NCBI GenBank assembly: GCA_030692685.1
Contig: JAUXZO010000181.1
Coordinates: forward strand, 1-50,102
DNA from: Acidovorax sp.
GTDB taxonomy: Bacteria > Pseudomonadota > Gammaproteobacteria > Burkholderiales > Burkholderiaceae_C
Direction of reading: 5' to 3'
Length of the DNA: 50,102 bases
This document shows, in pieces, positions 16,742-25,063 of the stretch. The notes below the pieces were generated by a model. That model searched no databases, was not told where the DNA came from, and worked only from the letters and a program-made list of their open reading frames with translations. How positions within the stretch are numbered: the stretch's first letter is position 1; every line of letters starts with the position of its first letter. The position numbers and the translations under genes were made by a program.

Positions 16742-17526
16742 GGGGTACCGATGGTACCCGCGCTGGCTGACGGCGAGGTTAGCAACTGTAGCGCGCGCCC
16801 ATACACCGGCGACAGCCACAGCCGCACCAGGCTTCGCACATGCCAGACCAAATGCCTCAGGCTGCGCCCACTGGCGCGTTGCCCCGTGTGAATCACCTGC
16901 ACCGGTGCTTTGGCCAAATGCAGCCCCCGCAGCCTCAAACGCAAGCAAAAATCCACATCTTCGCAGTACATGAAATAGCGTTCGTCAAAACCGTCCAACT
17001 CACGCCAAACAGCCATCGGCACCACCAAACAGGCGGCGTTCACCCAATCGACCCGCGTCTCCCTGCGCCCCAAGAGCCTGCGGCGGGCCAATGAGATCGG
17101 TGAAGGGATCTGGCGCTCACTGTCCTGGATGCGCCCGTCTTCATCCACCTGAATGGGGTACGAACAGCCCACCCCTCGCACACGGCAGGCCGCCAGCAAC
17201 TCGGCAAAGGGGTCGCCCTCCAACAGGGCCACATCCGGATTGAGCACGCACACAAACTCTTCCGTCGCATCGCTCAGCGCACTGTTGTGGTTGGTGCCGA
17301 AACCGTGCGGCGTTTCGTTGGCGATCACCTTGAGGTCAAACGGCCACCCTTCAGATGGCGCGGCAGGCACAGGCTCTGGGAGATTCTGGACCAGCACTAC
17401 GCGGGCAATCGAAGGGGCCGACCACCGTGCCAGTTGCAGCAGCAAGCTTTGCACCAGCGCGCCATGCCCGTGGCTGACAATGGAGACCACCAGAGGGGGG
17501 CCGAACGTAGAAGAATGGACAGACAT
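16738..17526 (-). CDS. Family 2 glycosyltransferase
   Basis: This 262-residue GT-A transferase resembles rhamnosyl- and other GT2 enzymes of cell-surface glycan synthesis. VVSIVSHGHGALV begins the nucleotide-binding strand. NETPHGFGTNHNSAL and VCVLNPDVAL (the NPDV metal-binding element) follow, then AACLVVPMAVWRELDGFDERYFMYCEDVDFCLRLRLRGL, which carries the acceptor-side acidic ED pair. It is coupled to the WecA-like gene by a four-base overlap, so it probably adds an early sugar to the primed lipid. The fusion gene starts 63 bp away on the opposite strand, so the promoters of both must lie within that short gap. Donor and acceptor are unknown. Confidence 0.86.
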   Translation of the reverse strand: MSVHSSTFGPPLVVSIVSHGHGALVQSLLLQLARWSAPSIARVVLVQNLPEPVPAAPSEGWPFDLKVIANETPHGFGTNHNSALSDATEEFVCVLNPDVALLEGDPFAELLAACRVRGVGCSYPIQVDEDGRIQDSERQIPSPISLARRRLLGRRETRVDWVNAACLVVPMAVWRELDGFDERYFMYCEDVDFCLRLRLRGLHLAKAPVQVIHTGQRASGRSLRHLVWHVRSLVRLWLSPVYGRALQLLTSPSASAGTIGTP

Positions 17527-17589
17527 CGCCCGCTATTGTCCCCTGCGCGGCACGCATTGCCCCCAGTTTGGCCCCGTCATAATCCATGG

Positions 17590-20500
17590 ATGACGAATTC
17601 AATTGACGATCTCCACGTGTATTTGCGCTCCATTGCCGAGGGAGAGCGCACATCGCTGTCGGTCCTGGCAGGCTTGGTCCACCGTGGTGCCACCGTGCTG
17701 GACCTGGGCTGTGGCAGCGGCGCGCTCGGCCAGTTCCTGAAAGAAACGCGCGATTGCACCTCCGACGGCGTCACCCTCAGCCAGGCCGAGGCCGAGCACG
17801 CTCAGCCCCACTACCGGACCGTCGAAGTGGCCGACCTGGAAACAGCCGATCTGCGCAGCATGTTCGCCTCCAGGCGCTATGACTACATCGTCTGCGCCGA
17901 TGTGCTTGAACACCTGCGGCGCCCCGAAAACGTGCTGCAGGTGTGCCGCGAGCTTCTGGCGCACGACGGGAAGTTGCTGATTTCGGTCCCCAACGCTGCC
18001 TACTCCGGCCTGCTGGCCGAGCTGTTGGAGGGCGAGTTTCGCTACCGCGAAGAAGGCCTGCTGGACCGCACCCACCTGCGCTTTTTCACCCGACGCTCAC
18101 TGGTTCGGTTCATGGCCGAGCAACGCTGGGAGCTGGACGCAGTGGACACCATCACCCGCGAACTCCCGGAGTCCGAATTTCAGGTGGCATTCGACAGTTT
18201 GCCGCCCACCGTGGCTCGCCACCTGCTGGGCGCGCCCGATGCGCTCACCTATCAGTTCATCTGTGTGGCGCGCCCTGTGGAACATGTGCCGACGGCCGAG
18301 CACCAGCCCACCAGCAGGGACGAAGCGCACGCGCGGTTTACAGCGCAGCTGTACCTGGGTCGCAAAGGGCGATACGCCGAAGACGAAAAGCTCACAGCCA
18401 CCGGGATCATTGGTGACGAGCGCCAAATCGTGCGGTTCGAGCTTCCGACCTCAGCTGAGCCTCTCACCCAACTGCGACTGGACCCCGCCGATCGACCCGG
18501 CTTTCTGCATATTTACAGCATCACACTGCGTGACCAGGCGCAACAGCCGTTGTGGCAGTGGCAGGCGGACGTCAGCACCCGCTCTCTTCTCGCTGCGGCC
18601 CCCCACAATCAGATCGTGTGGCAGGCGCCCATGCCTCCTGCCTCGGGCGCGAGCCTTCTGCTTCTTGCAGGGACCGACCCTTGGCTAGAACTCCCCATCC
18701 CCGCAGAACTATTCAAACGCGTGGATCAAGCGCCAGCGGTATTGGAAGTAGAGCTTGGCTGGCCCATGTCTGCAGACTACCTCGCTCTATCTGGCACCGT
18801 CAGACCTTTGGGCGATCGTATCGTCGAACTGGAGCAAAGTTCCCGCGATAGCATCGCGCAGTTGGAGCAAAGTTCCCGCGATAGCATCGCGCAACTGGAG
18901 CAAAGTTCCCGCGACAGCATTGCGCAGCTGGAGCAAAGTTCCCGCGATAAGTTCGCTCAGCTAGAGCGAAGCTCTAGCGACACCATAGAACAGCTGGAGC
19001 GCGCGCGCGGGCGAGTCGAAGAAGAGCTGAGCCAAGCGCAAGAGACAGCCTCGGCACTGGGTGCTCGCAGCAGCGTGCTGGAAGAGAACAACAAGGCACT
19101 GGCGCAGCAACGCAACCTGTGGCACCAAGAAGCTGCGCGACTGCAAAAAGACTACGCAGCCCTGGCATCCCACCTCAGAACCATCGAAAAATCAACTGTG
19201 TTTCGCGCCACTCGCCCCTTAGTTCACGCAAAAATGCGCATAGACCGACTGCTGGGCCGTACGCCTGTTAAAACGCTGCAAGCGCCCGATTCACCCGCCC
19301 CCCTCACGCCGTCAACGCACCCCGTAGACGTCATCGTGCCCGTTTACCGGGGACTTGCGGATACAAAATTGTGCATTGACTCAGCACTGGCAAGCACATG
19401 CCAAACATCATGGCGGCTGATTGTTATCAATGACGCCAGCCCTGAGCCCGAGGTCACCACGTGGCTGCGAGCCCGCGCCCTGCAAGATAGCCGCATCACC
19501 TTGTTAGAAAACTCGGAGAACCTCGGCTTTGTCGGTACCGTCAATCGCGGGATGGCGCTCAGCGACAGCAACGACGTGCTGCTGCTCAACAGCGATACCG
19601 AGGTGGCCAACGACTGGCTCGACCGGATTCGCCGTGCAGCCTACAGTGACCAGAAAATTGCTTCAGTCACGCCGTTTTCCAACAACGCCACCATTTGCAG
19701 CTACCCCCGTTTTTGCAAAGACAACGACCTGCCACAAGGCTACGACACCGCGCGTTTAGATTCCTTGTGTGCCCAGACCAACGCGGGTGCTGTGGTGGAC
19801 GTGCCCACGGGCGTGGGTTTTTGCATGTATATCCGCCGGGAATGCCTGGCATCGGTCGGCCTGTTTGACACCGAGAATTTTGGCAAGGGCTACGGGGAAG
19901 AGAACGACTTTTGCCAGCGCGCTGCCGCTGCGGGATGGCGAAACCTCCATTTGCTCGATACCTTCGTACTGCACACTGGCGGCGTCAGTTTTGGAGACAG
20001 CAAAAGCCCTCGGGAGCGCGCAGCGATGGAAACGTTGCGGCGGATGCACCCCAACTACGAACGTGAGGTGATGGCCTTCGTGCACGCTGACCCGGCGCAG
20101 CCCTACCGTCTAGCGCTTGACGTGGCGCGCATGCGCCAAGCCCAGCAAGCCGGACGCCCCATGGTCCTGGCTGTTCTTCATGACCGTGCGGGGGGTACCG
20201 TGCGGCACGCCAGAGAACTGGCAGCCCACCTTGCCGAAACAGCCCAGTTCCTCACGCTCACCCCCGCACCCGACCGCTCGGTGCGACTGCAGCTCGCGGG
20301 CGAAGATGAAGGCTTTCAGCTGCAGTTCAGCCTGGGCCATCAGTCGGCTCAGTTGCTGGAGGCTCTGCGACAGCTGGGCGTGGCGCACATCCACTACCAC
20401 CACTTGTTAGGGCATGACGAGAGCATCCTGGATCTCCCCCTGCAGTTGGGCGTTAGCTACGACTTCACGGCGCACGACTTTTACAGCTTTTGCACCCATA

Positions 20501-21543
20501 TCTCTCTTACGGGCCTGGACAACCGGTACGCAGGCGAAGCGAGCGCAGGCTTGTGTGCATGCTGCCCTCCAGACAGCGCAGCACCGCACAGTGGCACCGT
20601 CAGTCAGTGGCGGCACCGCAACATGCTCTTTCTCACCGCTGCGAGACAAGTCTTTGCGCCTAGCCACGATACAGCGCGGCGCATAGCTGGCTTCGCCCCT
20701 GGCGCCAAACTTCGCGTGGTACCGCACACAGACCTTGCTCGCGACGCGGCCCTACCCACCCCTGCGCCGCCGCGCAGTTCATACCCAGAAGGCTTTACCC
20801 TGAAGGTGGTGGTGCTTGGTGCGCTCAGTGCCATCAAGGGTGCAGACCTGCTTGAGGCCGTCGCCACTGAAGCCGCCCGCCGCAATGCGCCCATTGAATT
20901 TCACCTGCTCGGCTATGGGTATCGCCATTTGCAGACGCAGCCCCGCGCGCACCTCACCATCCATGGTGCCTACGACGACAAGGACCTGCCCCGCCTGTTG
21001 GAGTGGCTGCAACCCGATGTGGCGTGGTTCCCCGCCCAATGGCCCGAAACTTACAGCTACACGCTCAGCGCCTGCCTGGAGGCTGGGCTGCCCGTCGTTG
21101 CACCAGACATTGGCGCGTTCGCCGAACGCCTCTACCAAAGAGACTGGAGCTGGGTGCAGCGCTGGGATCAACCCCCCGCCCAGTGGGTGGATGCCTTTGT
21201 GGACATGCGTGAGCAGAATTTTGCGCGCGGACAATGCCCCGAGCCAGTGGCGTTGCCCGAACCCATTGAACGCGCCATAAGGGTGGCAAAAGCATCTGCC
21301 CTTCCATGGCACTACCGCGATAACTACCTCGAAGGGGTTGCTGAGAACACCACAACGCACCCCATCGGGTTGACTCCGGAGTTTCTGCAAGCGCTCCGGC
21401 CACCCACCGCGCAACCGGCGAGAGCGCGGTCCGCATTGCTCTACGGCTTGGTCAGGCTGCGCTCGCACCCGCTACTGCGTGGAGTCGCCCAGCGCATACC
21501 GCAGCGCTGGCAAGCCAAGGTGAAGAACTGGCTACGCGCTTGA
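17590..21543 (+). CDS. Methyltransferase/coiled-coil/GT2/GT4 fusion protein
   Basis: This 1317-residue protein has, in order: a class I SAM methyltransferase (residues about 1-230; VLDLGCGSG 36-44, ADVLEHL 103-109); a beta-sandwich-like segment (about 245-400); a coiled coil (about 405-540) starting with five 11-residue repeats (LEQSSRDSIAQ, 414-468); a GT2 domain (about 578-835; VDVIVPVYRG, NSDTEV, KGYGEENDFC); and a GT4-like module (about 855-1270; HDFYSFC, VVVLGALSAIKGADLL, PETYSYTLSACLEAG). It is probably soluble or peripheral, since no membrane segment is seen. It may extend and methyl-cap an exported glycan. The ATG at 17590 is the only credible start close to the methyltransferase fold; no ribosome site is seen. 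It is the only plus-strand gene of the locus. The combination is reminiscent of WbdD plus WbdA in one chain (inference). Confidence 0.88.
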   Translation: MTNSIDDLHVYLRSIAEGERTSLSVLAGLVHRGATVLDLGCGSGALGQFLKETRDCTSDGVTLSQAEAEHAQPHYRTVEVADLETADLRSMFASRRYDYIVCADVLEHLRRPENVLQVCRELLAHDGKLLISVPNAAYSGLLAELLEGEFRYREEGLLDRTHLRFFTRRSLVRFMAEQRWELDAVDTITRELPESEFQVAFDSLPPTVARHLLGAPDALTYQFICVARPVEHVPTAEHQPTSRDEAHARFTAQLYLGRKGRYAEDEKLTATGIIGDERQIVRFELPTSAEPLTQLRLDPADRPGFLHIYSITLRDQAQQPLWQWQADVSTRSLLAAAPHNQIVWQAPMPPASGASLLLLAGTDPWLELPIPAELFKRVDQAPAVLEVELGWPMSADYLALSGTVRPLGDRIVELEQSSRDSIAQLEQSSRDSIAQLEQSSRDSIAQLEQSSRDKFAQLERSSSDTIEQLERARGRVEEELSQAQETASALGARSSVLEENNKALAQQRNLWHQEAARLQKDYAALASHLRTIEKSTVFRATRPLVHAKMRIDRLLGRTPVKTLQAPDSPAPLTPSTHPVDVIVPVYRGLADTKLCIDSALASTCQTSWRLIVINDASPEPEVTTWLRARALQDSRITLLENSENLGFVGTVNRGMALSDSNDVLLLNSDTEVANDWLDRIRRAAYSDQKIASVTPFSNNATICSYPRFCKDNDLPQGYDTARLDSLCAQTNAGAVVDVPTGVGFCMYIRRECLASVGLFDTENFGKGYGEENDFCQRAAAAGWRNLHLLDTFVLHTGGVSFGDSKSPRERAAMETLRRMHPNYEREVMAFVHADPAQPYRLALDVARMRQAQQAGRPMVLAVLHDRAGGTVRHARELAAHLAETAQFLTLTPAPDRSVRLQLAGEDEGFQLQFSLGHQSAQLLEALRQLGVAHIHYHHLLGHDESILDLPLQLGVSYDFTAHDFYSFCTHISLTGLDNRYAGEASAGLCACCPPDSAAPHSGTVSQWRHRNMLFLTAARQVFAPSHDTARRIAGFAPGAKLRVVPHTDLARDAALPTPAPPRSSYPEGFTLKVVVLGALSAIKGADLLEAVATEAARRNAPIEFHLLGYGYRHLQTQPRAHLTIHGAYDDKDLPRLLEWLQPDVAWFPAQWPETYSYTLSACLEAGLPVVAPDIGAFAERLYQRDWSWVQRWDQPPAQWVDAFVDMREQNFARGQCPEPVALPEPIERAIRVAKASALPWHYRDNYLEGVAENTTTHPIGLTPEFLQALRPPTAQPARARSALLYGLVRLRSHPLLRGVAQRIPQRWQAKVKNWLRA
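18829..18993 (+). repeat. 33-bp tandem repeats encoding a coiled-coil unit
   Basis: Four near-perfect 33-bp units begin CTGGAGCAAAGTTCCCGC, at 18829, 18862, 18895 and 18928. A diverged fifth follows at 18961. Each encodes LEQSSRDSIAQ or a variant. The near-identity at DNA level, including synonymous positions, implies recent duplication. Each gain or loss of a unit keeps the frame and changes the coiled coil by 11 residues. Confidence 0.97.
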
Positions 21544-21721
21544 AACGACACCGCCTCCTCCAAAAAAGGGGGGCGGCCATATGGGATGTAGCCAGCGGTT
21601 CAAGCGCCGCTGGCCACAAGCGCTCAGAAACGCGCAGAAACGCTCTCAAAAGAAGAGCTGTCACCGCTCTATTTCATTGACATTCAAGGCAATTTCACAC
21701 TGAAACCGTTTAAATTCAAGC

Positions 21722-21760
21722 GGTGACTGCTGCTATTTTGATAGCAACTATTGGGAGCGC
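21722..21760. repeat. Interspersed repeat in the gap after the fusion gene
   Basis: This segment (ACTGCTGCTATTTTGATAGC ... GGGAGCGCG) belongs to the family of the elements at 475 and 46813, in a partial form. It lies in the 252-bp convergent gap 21544-21795. The gap also holds a GC-rich inverted pair (CCGCCTCCTCC/GGGGGGCGG, about 21551-21575) that lacks a T-run and is a weak terminator candidate. No gene is seen there. Confidence 0.5.
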
Positions 21761-21795
21761 GTTCGCAGCATGGGACGGCAATTCGTGCCGCCCAT

Positions 21796-22659
21796 TTACT
21801 TTCCCAGTAGCAAGAAAATCTCGTTGTTCCGTAGAAGCTCGTCCGGGTACTTGCCTTGCAAGGCAGCAGGAATTTCCAGCTCCACGTGGCGGCGCTCCTG
21901 ACGCACCACATGAAAACCAGCCTGCGTTGTCACCGCTACCAACTCATCAGCGGTCAGCCGGTTGAGTGCAAGGTATTCGTTGAAAACGAACTTTTTATAG
22001 CCATCCACACCGAAATCAGCGAAGCCAAAATCCACTTCCGCAGCGTCAATGGGGCCCTCGTGGCTTTGGACAACCTTCCACAACTCATCTTCGCTGGCCA
22101 GCAGATGGTGCCAAGGCACATCGTCATACCGACGCAGGTGCGAGCCAAAGGGCGAATAGAACAGCGGCTCGATCTGTATGAAGAAGTAGCCACCCGGCCG
22201 CAAGCATGCGTACAGGTCGGCAAATATCGCCGCGAGCTGGTCTCGCTGCACATGCTCAAAAGTGGACCAACTCATGATGCCGTCCACCAAGTCACGCTTG
22301 CCAGCCAGCGGTGCACCGGGCGTGATGGTTTCAAACGTCAGGGCTGACGGAATACGCCGCATGCCCAACTGCTCGCGCGCAATGCGGGGCAGCTTTGCGT
22401 ATTCGCGCCGAATGTCTACGCCGTGAATGGCCGTAGCGCCGTGACGCAACACCAAAGACAGATCGGTAATGCCATCGCCACATCCAAAGTTCAAAAACTT
22501 CGCAGTGGGCATGTCCAGCACACCGCCCACCCAGTGGTGCACCACATCTGCAGCGTACTCAAAATGTGCGCGAAACCATTCGTCGCTGATTTTCTTCGCG
22601 TCCCACGGGGCAAGGCCCCACACGCGCTCTTGCAACGCAAGCAGCCAGTTGGCAGTCAT
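21796..22659 (-). CDS. Class I SAM-dependent methyltransferase
   Basis: This 287-residue methyltransferase has the Rossmann motif FLNFGCGDGITDLS (motif I, about 55-68), HGVDIRREY (motif II acidic residue) and DGIMSWSTFEHV followed by LRPGGYFFIQIEPLFYSPFG (post-I motifs). The C-terminal part is rich in Trp and His. It lies last in the minus-strand run wzm-wzt-MT-MT, 26 bp after the next methyltransferase, so it is part of the export operon. A role in methylating the glycan or its terminal residue is inferred from position; a Ubi/menaquinone-type role is less likely. The start is the ATG at 22657-22659, the first of the frame with an acceptable N-terminus. Confidence 0.82.
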   Translation of the reverse strand: MTANWLLALQERVWGLAPWDAKKISDEWFRAHFEYAADVVHHWVGGVLDMPTAKFLNFGCGDGITDLSLVLRHGATAIHGVDIRREYAKLPRIAREQLGMRRIPSALTFETITPGAPLAGKRDLVDGIMSWSTFEHVQRDQLAAIFADLYACLRPGGYFFIQIEPLFYSPFGSHLRRYDDVPWHHLLASEDELWKVVQSHEGPIDAAEVDFGFADFGVDGYKKFVFNEYLALNRLTADELVAVTTQAGFHVVRQERRHVELEIPAALQGKYPDELLRNNEIFLLLGK

Positions 22660-22686
22660 GTCATCTCCACGGTTCGTCGCTGTGGT

Positions 22687-23610
22687 TCACGCCACATGCG
22701 CTGACGGCTTGCGCAAAACATAGGCGTCCTGATGGTTCCAGAAATGCACGGGCGACTTGTGCACCAGCTTGTCCGCTCCCAGGGTTTCGGCAATGCGCGC
22801 CAGCACAAATGCTTCCGACGTAAAGGTGGTGCCGTACTCTTGCTCGTCTATGGCGGTGGATTCGCTAGAGGCTGCAAAAAAGTAACCTTCTTCGTCCATC
22901 GTGACATGGTCAAAATTGGCCGCCTTGATGCCGTGGGTGCTGAACACCAGCAAGCCACCAGGCGCCACTGCCTCATACAGCACCGCAAGCCACCGCGACC
23001 ACGTGGACCTGGGCAGGTGGCTGAAGAGGGACAACACAAACACCAGGTCATAGCGGCCCGGCCATTGCACGTCTTCCGGTGCACTGGCCGACAAGAACCC
23101 TTCCACTCCAAAAGTGGTGTGCGAAAACTCCACGGCACTGGGCACCACATCGGACACCACCACACGCCCTGGCCCCAACGCCTTGACCAAATGCCGTGTA
23201 AACCGCCCATGACCACTGGCAAATTCCAGCACACGTGGCATCTTCAACAGGGGCTGGTCTACAGCCTCCAGCAAAAGCATCAGTTCAGACAGCGTGCGCC
23301 ACCCATCGGCCAGGTAGTCCCGCAGCGGATTGCGGCTGGAGTGGTGGCCGCGAAAAAAGCCAAAAATATCGTCACGCTCGGAGATGGTGCAGTCCAGCCC
23401 CATCACATTGTGGAACGAGCCCACCAGATCGTGCTGCTCGATCAGCGCGTGCGCAGCCAGCACGACATCCCGCTCATCGCGGGCACGCACCAGCACCTGG
23501 GCAGCACCCACGCGGTCCCCTTGCGCCAGCAAGTTTTGCCCTTCTTGCAGCAGGCGCTGGCCCGCACTCAATTCGGAGGGTGTTGTTGTCATATGTTCAG
23601 CCAAAGCCAT
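22687..23610 (-). CDS. Class I SAM-dependent methyltransferase
   Basis: This 307-residue protein has an N-terminal helical region (about 1-60: SAGQRLLQEGQNLLAQGDRVGAAQV, TPR-like) and a C-terminal Rossmann methyltransferase: VLEFASGHGRFTRHLV (about 127-142), VVVSDVVPSAVEF, and DLVFVLSLFSHLP with PGGLLVFSTHG. It is probably also a glycan O-methyltransferase by context, between the Wzt gene and the other methyltransferase. The start is uncertain. ATG at 23608-23610 is preferred. A TTG sits directly before it, and MTTTPSEL (23590-23592) is a second possibility. None has a strong ribosome site. The GHGRFTRHL sequence replaces the more usual GxGxG but keeps the glycine at the turn. Confidence 0.8.
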   Translation of the reverse strand: MALAEHMTTTPSELSAGQRLLQEGQNLLAQGDRVGAAQVLVRARDERDVVLAAHALIEQHDLVGSFHNVMGLDCTISERDDIFGFFRGHHSSRNPLRDYLADGWRTLSELMLLLEAVDQPLLKMPRVLEFASGHGRFTRHLVKALGPGRVVVSDVVPSAVEFSHTTFGVEGFLSASAPEDVQWPGRYDLVFVLSLFSHLPRSTWSRWLAVLYEAVAPGGLLVFSTHGIKAANFDHVTMDEEGYFFAASSESTAIDEQEYGTTFTSEAFVLARIAETLGADKLVHKSPVHFWNHQDAYVLRKPSAHVA

Positions 23611-23680
23611 CAAAAATGTTCGATTATCAGATCGACTTCGCCAGCGGGCTGGTGGTACGCGCCTTGAAGCCAGCGCTCGC

Positions 23681-25063
23681 TCATCCCCAGTGATGCGGCA
23701 ACCGCACCAGCCCCGGCAGGGGCTTGGGGAAGATAAAGCGGAAGTGCAAAAACTGAAACCATTCGTCGTACACCGCCAAACCCGTCTCGTCGAACAAGAA
23801 CGCGCTGATCACGTAGTCGCCGCTGTGCAGGGGCAGGTCTGGAAAAGTCAACACCGATTGCCAGGTGCCGTCTGCCTGCAGGACCGGCGCCGCACCGTCT
23901 TCGTGAGTGGCCAACGAGGTGATTCCAACCCCCTTGGACTGCTCGATCATGAAGCCAATGTGGGGCCGCTCGTCGCCTCGCCCGCGCGCACGAATGGTCA
24001 CCACCAAGTCTTGGCCTTGCAGCACTGGCGGCTGGCCGGGTTGTGATTCGTCCAGGTGGGCCACATCAACGGCCAGGATGCAGGCACTGCCCCCGCCCTG
24101 CGCAGGCGTTGGTTGTGTGGTTCTTGGGGCATCGCCTGGACTCTCCAAAGCGCGCTGCGCAGAGACGCCGGGCAATGTGGATGGCGGTGCAGAGGCCCCG
24201 CTGTTGGGGCTGGCATCGGCCCCGGTATCGACATCGGCTGCGGCCTCGCGCTCGCGCTCGCGGGTGTGTACGTCGTAGGCTGCGAGCACGGCTTCGGTAC
24301 TGCCAAACTGCTCTACGCTACCGCCTTTCAGCCACAGCGCTCGGTCGCACAGATGGCGTATGTGGTAGGGGCTGTGCGAGCAAAACAGAATGGTGCAGCC
24401 GTTGTTGCGAAACGCCGTGATGCGCTCCACGCATTTTTTCTGAAAGTTCTGGTCACCCACCGCCAGCGCTTCGTCGATGATGAGCACATCGGGCTGCACC
24501 GCAGTCACCAGTGCAAACGCCAGCCGCACCGTCATGCCGGACGAATACGTCTTTACCGGCCTGTCCAGCGCCTCGCCCAGCTCGCAAAACTCGATGATCT
24601 CGGGCTCCAGCCGCGCCATCTCGTCGTGGGCAATACCGATCAGACTGCCCGCAAAATACAGGTTGTCGCGCCCACTGAAGTCCGGGTGAAACCCGGCACC
24701 CAGTTCCAGAATGGCGGTAACGCGGCCCACGCGGTCGATGCGGCCGTGGCTGGGTTGCAAGGTGCCCGCCAGCAGTTTGAGCAACGTGCTCTTGCCCGCC
24801 CCGTTGTCGCCAATCACGCCAATGCATTCGCCGCGCTGCAGTTCAAACGACACATTGTTCAGCGCCCAGTGGCTGCGGTGCGTGGCCTTGCCGGTGATCA
24901 AGGCTTTAAGACGTGCACGGGGCGTGGGGTACAACTTGTATTCTTTGCCCACACCCTGCACGCGAAGCACGGTGCCGCTACCGTCCAGTGCAGGAGGAGG
25001 AGCAGGAGCAGGAGCGGGTGCTGGAGCGTTGTGGCCAGCCACGCTGTTGATCTTTTTCGTCAT
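23681..25063 (-). CDS. wzt: Wzt: O-antigen-type ABC exporter ATPase with C-terminal extension
   Basis: This 460-residue ATPase of an ABC exporter has Walker A GDNGAGKST (85-93), signature YSSGM (173-177) and Walker B DVLIIDEAL (192-200), followed by a His-loop (SHSPYH). Residues about 335-455 form the extra C-terminal domain known from Wzt proteins (E. coli O9a type), which binds the modified non-reducing end of the glycan. The linker is low-complexity (REREREAAADVDTG). The N-terminus has an Ala-Pro run (PAPAPAPAP, about 14-24). The gene overlaps wzm by four bases. The presence of a C-terminal domain implies that the substrate carries a terminal mark, consistent with the methyltransferases beside it (family knowledge plus inference). 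Confidence 0.92.
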   Translation of the reverse strand: MTKKINSVAGHNAPAPAPAPAPPPALDGSGTVLRVQGVGKEYKLYPTPRARLKALITGKATHRSHWALNNVSFELQRGECIGVIGDNGAGKSTLLKLLAGTLQPSHGRIDRVGRVTAILELGAGFHPDFSGRDNLYFAGSLIGIAHDEMARLEPEIIEFCELGEALDRPVKTYSSGMTVRLAFALVTAVQPDVLIIDEALAVGDQNFQKKCVERITAFRNNGCTILFCSHSPYHIRHLCDRALWLKGGSVEQFGSTEAVLAAYDVHTREREREAAADVDTGADASPNSGASAPPSTLPGVSAQRALESPGDAPRTTQPTPAQGGGSACILAVDVAHLDESQPGQPPVLQGQDLVVTIRARGRGDERPHIGFMIEQSKGVGITSLATHEDGAAPVLQADGTWQSVLTFPDLPLHSGDYVISAFLFDETGLAVYDEWFQFLHFRFIFPKPLPGLVRLPHHWG

